64,000 bases of DNA, taken from positions 8,467,278-8,531,277 of the forward strand of contig NW_004955423.1 of NCBI RefSeq assembly GCF_000276665.1, in the 5' to 3' direction. Under the pieces are notes generated by a model. That model was not told the DNA's origin and did not search any database. It saw only the letters and a program-made list of their open reading frames with translations. Shown in pieces: positions 24,105 through 34,034 of the stretch (position 1 is the first letter of the stretch; every line of letters starts with the position of its first letter). This stretch comes from Chinchilla lanigera. Lineage: Eukaryota; Chordata; Mammalia; Rodentia; Chinchillidae. The position numbers and the translations under genes are program-made.

Positions 24105-24615
24105 TATTTAAAACCAGATAGATGGTCTCGGTGTAGATGCTCTAGTTTTGCTGGTAACATCCAAAGCTTCATAGTCAGGGGCCAGTCAAACACACGTCCG
24201 CTCTTCTTCACCAGGGTGCTGATTTTGGCCATGTCAGTGTCACACAGTTTCCTTACAGCGGGTTTAGCCTGGTGCATGTTGGCCATGACTTTCACAGCAA
24301 ACACAGCTGCTTGTTACCTTCTATCTTCTTCCTGGCCGATTCAGCAGTCAGAGGGATCTTGATTACACAGTGATTGAGCTTATTTCTGCAGAGGGAGCTT
24401 TTCAGAGGAAATTTGATCTACTTTGGGAAACAGTCTTGGGACACCAGAAGGTGGATGCAATAGGACTTTTTCTATCTATCTATTTATCTATCTATCTATC
24501 TACCTACCTACATCTATTTATTGGTGGAAGCCATTCAGTAGCTGCCTTCTAGGTCTTTGCTTTGGTTTTGGGAAGAACAGGAGCTTCCTTCTGCGCTTTT
24601 GGATCATTTTGTTTG
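24105..24615 (-). pseudogene. RPL23A: Processed pseudogene of ribosomal protein L23a (RPL23A)
   Basis: Minus-strand sequence follows the RPL23A coding sequence without introns. Near 24,615-24,540 it matches the N-terminal 'KAKKEAP' segment and a following lysine-rich run. Near 24,360-24,100 it matches the C-terminal globular part: a V-DVKANKHQ-like segment (here VMANMHQAKPAVRKLCD), 'D-AK--TL', and the last residues before the stop. Frames are shifted, stops are present, and a (TCTA)n tract sits in the middle at about 24,470-24,520. The middle third, including the 'RRPKTLRLRRQPKYP' area, is degraded or lost. RPL23A is a large-subunit protein at the ribosomal exit tunnel; this copy is nonfunctional. 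Lack of introns and an A/G-rich 3' tract support L1-mediated retrocopying. Confidence 0.82.
24466..24520. repeat. Microsatellite (TCTA)n inside the RPL23A pseudogene
   Basis: TCTA units with TTTA, CCTA and similar variants. It replaces or splits the central coding part of the retrocopy. Confidence 0.95.
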
Positions 24616-24619
24616 AAAA

Positions 24620-25025
24620 AACTGAGAAGTGTTCTCTTTCAATCCTGGTTTGCACCAATGCTTTTGTTAAACTTCTAGATTTGATAACATCTCCCCCGCC
24701 CCACCCCATGAACTTCCTTTGTTCCAGAACTTTTTTTTTCTCTCATTCAACTCCTTTGCGGGTTTGAGTTTTCTCCTTAGGCTGTGATTTTTAGTGATTG
24801 GAGATTGGAGTTGTGAAACCCTTTGACTACATTGTTAAGCTTTTTTTTTTCCCTTTGTGCTCAGCTGCTTGATCCTGGAACATTGTAAAATAATCTTCTT
24901 CGCTATGAAACAGAAAAATGCCTAATTAATGATGTTTACTTGTCATCTACTCTTGCTTCATTTTGCCTAAAGAAAAACAGAGTGGAAAATTTGAATTCTG
25001 GCACATTTTAAGGTATTATATAAAG
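24620..25025. other. Spacer without recognised gene
   Basis: T-rich spacer with short poly-T runs at 24,730-24,738 and 24,841-24,851. Nothing recognised. Confidence 0.5.
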
Positions 25026-25029
25026 AGTA

Positions 25030-25285
25030 ATAGCACTTACTTATTGAATACTTACTATGTGGTAACATTATTAATTTTTAAAAACTGCTTTAACTCATTA
25101 CAGTCCTCAAGGACTTTATTCTAGGGGGCAGGTGCTACTATTAACTTCATCCACTACTGAGGAAATTCAGGTTTCAAGAAGTTAGATAACCTGCTGACAG
25201 CTATACAGTAGCAGGGTGATACAGCTGAGATTCAGATGCAGCTTATCTGACCAGTCTGTACTCATAAACACTGTACTATAATGTT
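25030..25285 (-). repeat. MIR SINE (antisense, diverged)
   Basis: 'gaatacttactatgtggtaaca', 'actcattacagtcctcaagga', 'actgaggaaattcaggtttcaagaagttagataacctg' and 'cagctatacagtagcagggtgatacagctgagattcaga' occur in reverse-complement MIR order over almost the full element. Confidence 0.72.
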
Positions 25286-25384
25286 CCTTGGCATTTCAAA
25301 TTATTTTGTAAGCTATGTTTCCAGAGACACTTCAAGTCAGATAAATTAAACACAGAGCTACTTAGCTGTGGTGAAATATAAAGC

Positions 25385-25510
25385 ATATTGGGATAGAGTC
25401 AGGAGAGAGTCCTGGCTCTGTCCTGAATGAGCCCAACAAGTCCCTGAACAAGTTGTTTCTCCAGTCTCTGCCTGCGCTTCTCATCCATAAAAATGCCAGT
25501 CTTCTTACAT
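25385..25510 (+). repeat. MIR SINE (sense, partial)
   Basis: 'gagtcctggctctgtcctgaatgagcccaacaagtccctgaacaagttgtttctccagtctctgcc' corresponds to the MIR core. The two ends are faint. Confidence 0.5.
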
Positions 25511-25983
25511 GCTCAACACAACTTGATTTCCTCTTCTTCAATGTTTCCCATACAAAAATAGATTAAACCTGCCACTCCCATACCATTTGTGACAGTTAGG
25601 GTTGATATCAAATGAGTCAGCTGACAGAGGGCTACTTCTCCTGAAACAAAGCAAGAAAAGGCAATGATTAAATGCCATCCCCTTGGCAGAGAGCAAGCTA
25701 AGCATAATGACTCACGTTGAAAGCCTAGAAAATCTTGGCGGAAATAGGGTGGATATATTCCTCTGTCTTCAGTTTTCTCTGTGTGTATTCATCATTGACC
25801 ATAGAAATGTGGATGAACATGTGCTTCATCATTAGTCATCCCTAAACTTGCTGGAGCCATTGTGGGGTAATAATGCTACCATACTTGTCCACCTAGAAAT
25901 GAGACCAAGCCATAGAGAAGACTTGCTAACCTTCTTGAGTACTGTACGCATCTTTATAACATAATTTTATTCTGTCCCATGTA

Positions 25984-26165
25984 TTATGGGCTGACCTATG
26001 TCTACACCACCCCTAAATTCATATGTTGAAGTTCCAACCCCCAGTATCTCAGAATGTGACCTTGTTTGGTCCTTAAAGAGGTTATTAAAGTAAAAGGAGG
26101 TCATACGGTGGCCCCTAATCAAATATAACTCATACTCTTATAAGAAGTGGAAGGACACAGATGGT
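25984..26165 (+). mobile_element. MLT1-like LTR, 5' part (sense)
   Basis: 'attcatatgttgaagttccaacccccagtatctcagaatgtgacc' and 'taataaggaggtcatacggtggcccctaatcaa' follow the MLT1 5' half. The 3' half is missing. Confidence 0.75.
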
Positions 26166-26557
26166 ATTGCTGCTGCTATTTTATCTAAGACAAAGGAGTA
26201 AGAATAAGGGTAACAACCAGGGATTATAAATCAATTATGTATCATTCCACATTTTATTTTGTTAGTTATAAAATTAATAATCTATTTGGAAACTGACATA
26301 CAAAAGTAAGCAATGATAAGAAAAGGATTTTACAAGGTGTAAACAGAAGCTACGTTTAAAGTACCCATCTAGAATTACCTCAAACCCTGGATACTCTTCA
26401 AAAACCATTCACATCTGTGAAGTCTCAGCATCTCAGTACATGGATGAAGTTAGGTGCACGAGTATAACTTACAGCACAAGCAAATAAGAAAAAAAAAACA
26501 AAGGTGAAAGACTTCTAGAAAGTAAGAAACTTTAAGAAATCCCAAATGTACAACATG

Positions 26558-26810
26558 GTGTACTAGTTTGCTAGAGCTGCCATAACAAAATACCACAGAC
26601 TGAGTTGATTAAATAACAGAAATAGAAGATTGAGGTCCAAGATCAAGGCATCAATGGGTTTTGCATCCAACTCATTACCCATTTCTCTTCATTCTTGCTT
26701 TAAAACATCTGATAGAAAAAGACTTCTAATTTTAAACTGCAAATTAAGATTGGAAATATCAATATGGACTCATGTGTGTATATCCCCTCTAGCTCTGTTC
26801 ACTGAAAGAA
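26558..26810 (-). mobile_element. MLT1-like LTR (antisense)
   Basis: 'ctagtttgctagagctgccataacaaaataccacagactg' is the reverse complement of the MLT1 3' terminus. Similarity fades after about 100 bases, so the far boundary is a guess. Confidence 0.65.
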
Positions 26811-26904
26811 CATAAAGGCAATAGCAGTCCTGTAGCAATGAGCATACCTAGACCCCTGGTAGTAAAAGGAATTAGACATTTATCTTTCCTTTTGAAGAAG
26901 AATT

Positions 26905-27870
26905 ACATTGTCACCCTAATTGATGAGAGAAAACTCATCTTTAGAGAAGAACGTCAAGGAAGGAGTGATAATATTTGAAAATAACCATTTTGCAACACCC
27001 AGTGATATAACTGACTCAGGCAAGGGTCATGGGAAAAATATTCTGGGACAGGATATTCACACAGTGATGGATCATCACCACACAGGTTATTTCCTGATTG
27101 CAAAGGATGCAAAGAAGAGATCTGGCTGTCACCACTGTGACCAAATGATCAACCTTAGCATTAATGATATAGGATTTGCATTATGATTTTCCTGATGGGA
27201 TGCAGATGAAAGTCACAGAATATTTTCTGGGCATGGTGGTGCATGCCTGTAATCCCAGCACTTGGGAGGCTGAGGCAGGAGGATCACTGTGAATTTGAGG
27301 CCAGCCTGGGCTACATAATCAAGTTCAAGGCCAGCCTGAACTGCATAGTGAAACCCTGTCCCAAAAAGACAAATAAAAAAGAAAGTCGCAGAAGAGTTTA
27401 TAAAGTATTCTTGCCAAAAATGTTTAACCTAATTACAAATATATAGGAATTACAGGGAATCAAAAAGCAATCAAATTATGAAAACACCTGCAGAGGAATC
27501 CTGAATGAAATATATTCTACAAGACAACTTTTTAAAATTCCTCCAAAAGTCATTATCAAAGAGAGGAGGAAAATTGAGGGGGAGCTATTCTAGATTAAAA
27601 GAGGCTAATGAGCTATAACAATCAAATATAATATATGAAACTTAATGGATTCTTGGCCTTGTAAGAACCACTAAAAATTTTAGAGACAATCAGGAAATAT
27701 CTAAATATGACCTATATATTACAGGATATGAATATTACATAATACTAAGAAACTAATATTAATTTTAGCTATGATAATGACATTGTGGTTATGTATAAGA
27801 AATTCTATTAGGAAAAGCATATTTAAGTGTGAATATTTTGGTGTGAAATGTAATGATTTCTACAATTTTC
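26905..27870 (+). repeat. Unclassified old interspersed repeat, split by a B1
   Basis: Sequence on both sides of the B1 ('agaaaactcatctttagagaagaacgtcaaggaagg' before, 'acattgtggttatgtataagaaattct...gtgaatattttggtgtgaaatgtaatgat' after) has the style of an old dispersed mammalian repeat. I cannot name the family with confidence. No coding domain. Confidence 0.35.
27221..27380 (+). repeat. B1 SINE (sense) with target-site duplication
   Basis: 'tctgggcatggtggtgcatgcctgtaatcccagcacttgggaggctgaggcaggaggat' is the B1 head. The internal duplication and A-rich tail are present. A 13-bp duplication at 27,208-27,220 and 27,381-27,393 has one mismatch. Confidence 0.96.
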
Positions 27871-27894
27871 TTTCTCTCTGTACATTTACATACA

Positions 27895-27942
27895 GATATG
27901 TACACACACACATACACAACACATGCATATATATATATATGG
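27895..27942. repeat. Microsatellite (AC/AT)n
   Basis: Imperfect AC units passing into AT units. Confidence 0.9.
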
Positions 27943-27946
27943 AAAA

Positions 27947-28295
27947 TGTTTTAGTCGATTTCTTTACATCCAGCACCTGCAACTTAAAGGAAGAGACATT
28001 TATTTTGGTTCATAGTTTGTAAAAGTTTCAGTCCGTAGACAGCTGGCTCCGGGACAAGATAGCATGGCTGAGAGACATCGCAGAGGAGAAGGTGTTCATG
28101 GCAGCCAGGAAACAGAGAGAAATATTAAGAGCTCAAGAGGGAGATAAACTATTCCGGGCCCCTGGTGACCTGCGTCTTCCAACCAGACTCTGCTTCCTAA
28201 TAGCAAGTCAGCTATAAGACCCCATAGTACAGTCACCTTCCAAAAGCCCTGCTGATGGGTATATGAGGCCCCTAGGACACATCTAGATATAAACA
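27947..28295 (-). mobile_element. MaLR-like solo LTR (antisense)
   Basis: Opens 'tgttttagtcgatttctttac', carries 'gagacatttattttggttcatagtttgtaaaagtttcagtcc', and ends 'cctaggacacatctagatataaaca', a MaLR LTR in reverse. No attached interior. Confidence 0.75.
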
Positions 28296-29150
28296 ATAAT
28301 AGAAAGATAGCAAATATAGGAATCCCCCTTATTCCTGAAGGGTATGTTCTAAGACTCCTCTCCCCAGTAGAAACCTGAAACCACAAATAGAACTGAACTC
28401 CATACACTATGTTTTTTTCTTACAGTAAACCTACTGACCTCATTTCTCTCCTTGCAAAATTAAGTTGAGGGCTTTTACCTTTTTCCTTAGAGGACGCACT
28501 CTATGGCTTCTCTCTGGCACATTCAAATTGCCAGCAATTCTGTACCTCTGGAGGACTGTAAGTGAAATAAGGGTTATTTGAATACAAGTATTTCAATACC
28601 CAAACAGTGAATCTTGGCTGAAAACCAAAATGGTTACTTCAGTGACTTAAGGGTGGGTATCAAATGTTTTGCGGATATGCTGGATAAAATCCTGATTCAT
28701 GTCCTTGATGAGAAAGAGCAGGACAGTACAAGATTTCGCCACATTGTACAAAATTCTGTGTATTTAAGACCTATGAATTGATAATTTCTGTAATTTTCCA
28801 CTTTAGATTTCCAGAGCTTGCCTGATGATGGGTAAATAAAACCACAGAAAGTGAAATCTTGGATAAGGGGATACTATGTGATTGCAAATAGTTAGCAATT
28901 GTTAAATCTATGTGGAATCTAGGTAGAGGTTACATACTTATTTCACTATCCTTTTGATTTTTTCAGATGAAACAATTTAGAGAATTTTTAGATCTTTACT
29001 CACTCTTTCTTCTATGTCTCTGGCTCCTACCCTCAGGCTCATCTTAATTCTCCTACCACAGCTCTCCCTTCCTTCTCACGAACAACTGGTGGCCTCCTGA
29101 GTAATTTCTGCCATTGGTCTAAGGGCCTCTAACCCATCTGCCAGAGGCAG
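28296..29150. other. Spacer without recognised gene
   Basis: Unique-looking sequence without a recognised repeat or exon. Confidence 0.5.
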
Positions 29151-29523
29151 TGTTATGGTTTGTGTCTGTATGTCCCCTCAAAGCCTCATGCAGTCATGGG
29201 AGGGCTTCTAGAATTTATGTTCGATCCATGGTCCAATGCCAGGATTATGTGTGTGAGTGCTACACCCTCCCTGGGGTGGGTAGCCTGCATATAATATAAG
29301 GGAGGCAGCTCTCCTGCTGCCACTCCTCCCTTTTGCTCTGGTTACTTTGCTGTTTTCCCCCTGCCGCCATGAACAGTTGTCCTCTGCTATGTGCCACTCT
29401 GCCTTTGAGCCAGCCAAGTATGGACTCAAACCTCCACAAACTGTGAGCTAAATACACTTTCCCTTCCTTAATTTTGGGCATCAGGTATTTTGTCTCAGCA
29501 GTGAGACAAAAGTAACCAAGACA
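29151..29523 (+). mobile_element. MaLR-like solo LTR (sense), complete
   Basis: Starts TGTTATGGTTTGTGTCTG and ends 'cagtgagacaaaagtaaccaagaca', so TG...CA ends are present. A 5-bp flank pair GGCAG/AGCAG (29,146-29,150 and 29,524-29,528) is a probable target duplication with one change. Near the end the usual 'tgagctaaatacactttcc' replaces the AATAAA-type poly(A) signal region. A solo LTR of 373 bases. Confidence 0.82.
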
Positions 29524-30029
29524 AGCAGCTTCTTAAAAGTCAGTTCTTACCATTTTCCTACCTTGCTCAGCCTTATCTGTAAGAGCACCTTCCCACTACT
29601 CAGGTGGAAAGCACAAGTTTAGCAATCAAGACCACTCATATCTTTGTTCCCAACTGCGCTCACAGCACCTCCTAGTGCAGAATGGACCCCTGCCATTTAA
29701 TGAGCCCTGTCAGGGGTCCAGACTCAAACAGTGGAGAGAAGGTGTGTGGGGTCTGGGGCAGGCTGGACAGCAGCATCCCTAGCTGAAGGGGGCAGCTGTT
29801 ACTTGGGACAGTTCAGTACAGCCATGACAGAATGTGGGCCCAGGGTTGCTAAATCTTGGTTTCCACTAAGTCAGAAATAAATATTTGTATAGGAATTCTG
29901 CCCAATTTTAAATAACAAGTAAGTCAAATTTTTAAAACACTATGAAGGATGAAAAAATATGAACTGCAGTCAATATGTGACTTTTCTGTGAAAACCCGTA
30001 GACCGAATGCTGTGATAACTCACCCTGAC

Positions 30030-30365
30030 GTCCACATCATTCTGTCGCCTGTCACCTTGGCCTGAAGTACTTTCTCCCTCCTTTTGATGGTGAAATCCTG
30101 TAAATCCTTGAAAGACCAGAAGGGGAGGTCATTCGCATTCTCCTGAGTGTCCCAGTCAGGTGTTCCCTCTGCAGTACACCCCAGCCATTCACCTAACCTC
30201 CTGCCAAGGACTTGTCATAGAATTGTACATCTGGTCACCTATCTTCTCCTATTGAATTCTACATCCTCATAATGAAGAGGAACATTTTGTTCCCTTTTGT
30301 CTTCTCTGTGCTGTTCACAGTGTCTGATAAGGGCAGCATTCAATGAACATCTGTTGACTGATTTC
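30030..30365 (+). repeat. L2 LINE 3' end (sense, diverged)
   Basis: 'cactttctccctcctttt...ggtgttccctctgcagta' then 'gtgctgttcacagtgtctgataagggcagcattcaatgaacatctgttgactga' follows the L2 3' terminal order. Weakly conserved. Confidence 0.5.
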
Positions 30366-31234
30366 TGGGGTATTAAAAGTAAGAATTTAGGACATGGACT
30401 CTACAATGTCCAGGTGGAAATGTACTTAAGAATGTCTGTGAATCGACTGAAGACAATTTCCAATTATTATATGCAAAGTAAGGTCATCCCTTGGGATCAC
30501 TTATCTATTATAGGAAATCAAGGTAAACAAATTTCATTTCAAAAAGAAAAAATTCTCAAATCAATTTTCTTTCTGACCCTTTAACCTAAGACAATTGTAA
30601 TAGATTGTTTCTGTTGTAATCTGTTTCAAGAATTGCCTCTCCAAGACAGTGTTGGCCAACATCAGGCCAAAGACTTAGACAGTTTACTAACCAAAAATGC
30701 CTTAAACTACATTGAACCTTATAAAAGAACTGAGTGGTGGGTTGTGCACTGAATCAAATCACCTCTTCTTTGAGGCATCCATTCCTACAGGGTCCTAAAC
30801 ACAATTCTCTTCTCTTTCCTGTCTTTCTTTTCTAAAATGAGTTCTTCCTCATGAATCCTTCCAAAATCAAACTGAAAACTTACATCTTCCAAGAAGCATT
30901 TAAGAAATACTATACTCTTTCACTGTTCCTTTATATGGTATTATCCATTCATTTGTGTTTATTTTTGGATATGGTCTATTCTGGAGTACAGGAAAGATAA
31001 GAATAAGATAATATAACAGTAATAATCACTTGTGGGCCACTGTTTAAAATAATAGCTTTCAGACTCCGGATTCTCTTTGTGGAGAGAGTCTCTCTGTGCA
31101 TCTGGCATGGTCACAGGTATTTGTCTGGGGTGTTTACAGATAGTTGGCTTTTTAACAAGTACAGCTGCTAATTCTTGTCATCAGTCAGCTCTGGGGAACA
31201 CAAGCATCATCCTTAGAAGCTTAGATTTGGGGTA
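30366..31234. other. Spacer without recognised gene
   Basis: AT-rich, unique-looking. Nothing recognised. Confidence 0.5.
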
Positions 31235-31448
31235 AGACCAATCAGGTTTGAGGTTGGGCTCTTTTGTTTATTAGCTGGGTTTTTTGTTTATTAGCTGTAT
31301 ATAACAGTAGGCTAGTTACTATGTCCAAAGTCATGGTTTTCTCATCTAGAAAATGGAGGCTACAATTACTGTAACAGGATTATTCTGGAGACTAAATGAT
31401 TCATGCAGAGGATAAGCACAGTGTCTAAGTGCTTAGTAAATGTCTAAC
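31235..31448 (+). repeat. MIR SINE (sense, diverged)
   Basis: 'ggctagttactatgtccaaagtcatggttttctcatctagaaaatggaggctacaattactgtaacaggattattctggagactaaatgattcatg' tracks the MIR body. A short duplication 'tttgtttattagctg' occurs inside it. Confidence 0.65.
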
Positions 31449-32544
31449 AATTATGTTTACATTTGATGCTAATTTTCTTGGTTACATTACTAAGATTCAA
31501 GGACAAGATGATGATTTCTTCTGTTCTTCTGTAGAACCATGGTGATTTAGAATAAGATGAACTGAAAGATTTTACCCCAGCCAAAGACAAATGTTGAGAG
31601 CCTGCTGACCTCTGCCAATTTTTTATTGCCTTGAAGTAGCACCCTTTGTTCACCTTAATTTTACCTGTCATCTCCATTATATTATAGAATGGTTTTTGAG
31701 ACCAATGATCCTGTCTCCTAGTTTTGTTATATAGTAGATCTAATATCCCATACAGTGGACTATCAACAAGGGACATTATCTAATAGATCAAACAGTTATT
31801 TCATATCATTATAGAAACATCATCTCTCACTTAGGTTATCACAGCTTCTAATGGGTCTGTGGGTCTTTGGTCTTGTACTTTTGCTCTTCATAAGGCATTC
31901 TCTACACAGCGGCCAAAGTGATTGTTGACACCATGATCATGACATGTCATTTCCTTTTAAAATCTTCCATTTAAAAATTTCCATTTAAACTCTTCCATTT
32001 AAAATCTAAATCCCACTGTATTTAGAATGAAAGCCAAACTCTTTCTCATGACCTTGTAAGCCCTACTTTGGCTGATCTGGTCTGTTTGTCTGTCTGACTT
32101 AATCTCCTGTGATTCACTTCCTAGACTATAACATTCCAGCAACACAATTGCTATGGTTTAGATATAGTTCGAGTGTGTCCCCAAAAGCTTGTGTGTTGAA
32201 AGCAGGGTCCCCAATGTGACACTGAGAGAGGTGCAGAACCTTTAAGAGGGAGGCCTAGTAGAAGGTCCATAGGTCACTAGGATATGCCTTTGAAAGGGAT
32301 TAAGGTAGCTCTCACGGGATCACTGGGCTTTTTTTACAGTGAGTTCCTGTAAGAGCAAGATGGATCACAGAATTGCTCTTTTGCTTCCTGTTTAGAGATA
32401 ATTTGTTCCTTTCCACATGTGCTTCTACTGTAGGGCCCTCATCAGGGCCAAACCAATGGAATTTGCCCTATCTTGGACTTTGAACCCCTAGAAATGTGAA
32501 TTAAATAAATCTCTTTTCTATAGAATTACCCAGCTTCGGTGATC

Positions 32545-32815
32545 GGTCTGCCCTCTGAAGCGAAGGCCCTGGAGCTCAGACCCATCCTACCAATTAGTCC
32601 AACAGGAATGAGGGGGCCCGGGGCATACTCTGCCTTCTCCCTCTGGCCAGACTGTCATCTCCATGGAGGAGCCCTGGGTAATCATGACTATGAAGGAAAA
32701 AGAAAACAGCCTGTTGCTAGACACAGGTGCAAGTCTCTCAGTCCTTCTTTTCAATCCTGGCCTTCCTTCCAGCCATCACACCTCAGTGACAGGAGTCACT
32801 GGTGAGGAGGTAATA
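32545..32815 (+). pseudogene. Endogenous retrovirus fragment: end of gag and start of protease
   Basis: From 32,663 one plus frame reads EEPWVIMTM followed shortly by LLLDTGASLSVLL. The DTGAS active-site block is diagnostic of a retroviral aspartic protease, and the 'NPG...VTGVTGE' spacing that follows fits gammaretrovirus-like (class I) elements. Just upstream, in another frame, LPSEAKALELRP resembles the C-terminal end of a class I nucleocapsid, so a frameshift separates gag from pro. Only the first ~50 residues of protease remain. It is an old, inactive remnant with no reverse transcriptase, env or its own LTR. Confidence 0.72.
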
Positions 32816-32878
32816 TGCTATTTTTGACAATTCTTAGGCTATACCTACTTGTTAGATCATTTTTGCATATCTTTATCT

Positions 32879-33265
32879 TCCTGAGAAACCACTTTGAAGA
32901 TACCACCATGTATTACAGCAGCCACTGATATTTTCCTACTAATCTGTCCATAACTCTGTAATGTTTGTATTGTTCCTATCCTCTTCCATAAATGGATGTA
33001 TGTTTATTATTATGTGTTTCCTACAACAACTATTGAGAATAGTTAATGATTATTCAATAGGTCACTCATGTATAGCTCCATTTATTTTCTTTAGAAGCTA
33101 CTTTGAAGATACCAAAGTATAGCACAACAACTATTGATAATTTCCTACCTCTTTTGTCTGTAACTCACTATTATTTGTCTATATGTTTTCCTGAGAAACT
33201 ATCTTATAGATAACAATATGTAAAACAATAACCATTGATAATTTCCTACCACTTTGTCTGTAATT
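32879..33265 (+). repeat. Three diverged tandem units inside the retroposed insert
   Basis: Units begin near 32,879, 33,091 and 33,193. Each carries a 'gaaac-ac-ttgaagata-ca' motif, then 'aacaactattgataatttcctac', then 'tctgtaact'. Spacing is uneven. A single similar unit occurs at 11,655-11,700 at the end of an L1 fragment. Confidence 0.6.
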
Positions 33266-33374
33266 TGGTAAGCCCCACCCTATTATTATTTTATCCTTCT
33301 TTTACTCTTTAAAATAAAAAAAAAAGAATTACCCAGCTTCAGGTATTTATAGTTATGAAAAACAAATTAACACA

Positions 33375-33655
33375 CCACTGTTCACCTTACATCTTCGCAA
33401 ACTACTCAGCCCAGACATCACTTTTTCAGAGTCTTTCTCACATACCCCTAACTAATGTTTTCCTCCCACTAGTTTATCCCATCTTATTTTTTTTTCTATC
33501 ATTTAACTCTGTTCAATATTATACCTACTAGTAACTAAAATTGACTTATTTCTGTATTGGACATTCGATGAGAGTGGGCATCTGGTCTACCTTGTATTCC
33601 TTGCATTAGGGACAGATTCTGGTACTTTTTGAACTTGGTAAAGATTTATCAAACT
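33375..33655 (+). repeat. Possible L2 fragment
   Basis: 'agagtgggcatctggtctaccttgtattccttgcattagggacag' vaguely fits the L2 3' end. Low certainty. Confidence 0.3.
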
Positions 33656-33831
33656 GAGGCATAAATTTAACATATGATAATCTATAGTGTCCAGTAGATT
33701 TCAGCTTTCTCAAAGCAAAGGATTCTCACTGAACAAAATATTTAGTTCTAAATTATTCACTTGTTTAGTGTTTTGGCTTGTACCTTTTTCTTGATAATTC
33801 TTAGGATTCTGTACATATAGGAAGCTCTTAG

Positions 33832-34023
33832 AAGGCAGTGGTAGTGCACACCTGTAATACTAGCCCTTAGGAAACTGAGACAAGAGGATCGCCATGAGTT
33901 TGAGGCCAGCCAGGGCTACACACTGAGTTGAAGTGAGCCTAAACTAGATAGTGAGACCCTGTCTCAAAAAACCAAAGGAAGAAAAAGAAGGAGAAAAAAG
34001 AAGGAGGAGGAGGAGAAGGAAGA
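33832..34023 (+). repeat. B1 SINE (sense), with purine-rich tail
   Basis: Diverged B1 head 'gcagtggtagtgcacacctgtaat', with 'ggccagccagggctacacactgag' and its duplicated partner. The tail is a ~50-base A/G tract (33,973-34,023). The duplication 'gaagctcttag' / 'gaagttcttag' (33,821-33,831 and 34,024-34,034) brackets it. Confidence 0.9.
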
Positions 34024-34034
34024 GAAGTTCTTAG

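Larger units (their letters stand above)
32538..33324 (+). mobile_element. Retroposed insert carrying an ERV gag-pro fragment and a tandem-repeat tail
   Basis: A perfect 16-bp duplication (32,522-32,537 and 33,325-33,340) flanks this block, which ends in an A-rich tail at 33,311-33,324. This is the signature of L1-driven insertion. The 5' third (to about 32,815) is retroviral gag-pro coding sequence. The remainder is AT-rich and contains three diverged copies of a unit (about 32,879, 33,091 and 33,193). The junction near 32,816 may be a template switch or a splice-like joint. Confidence 0.75.
32149..33374 (+). mobile_element. MaLR-like LTR (sense), interrupted by a retroposed insert
   Basis: The left part 32,149-32,537 starts TGCTATGGTTTAGATAT and runs through 'ttaaataaatctcttttctatagaattacccagcttc'. 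The right part 33,325-33,374 repeats 'agaattacccagcttc' and finishes 'aggtatttatagttatgaaaaacaaattaacaca', the expected LTR terminus. The ~790-base block between is foreign; see the separate entry. Confidence 0.82.
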
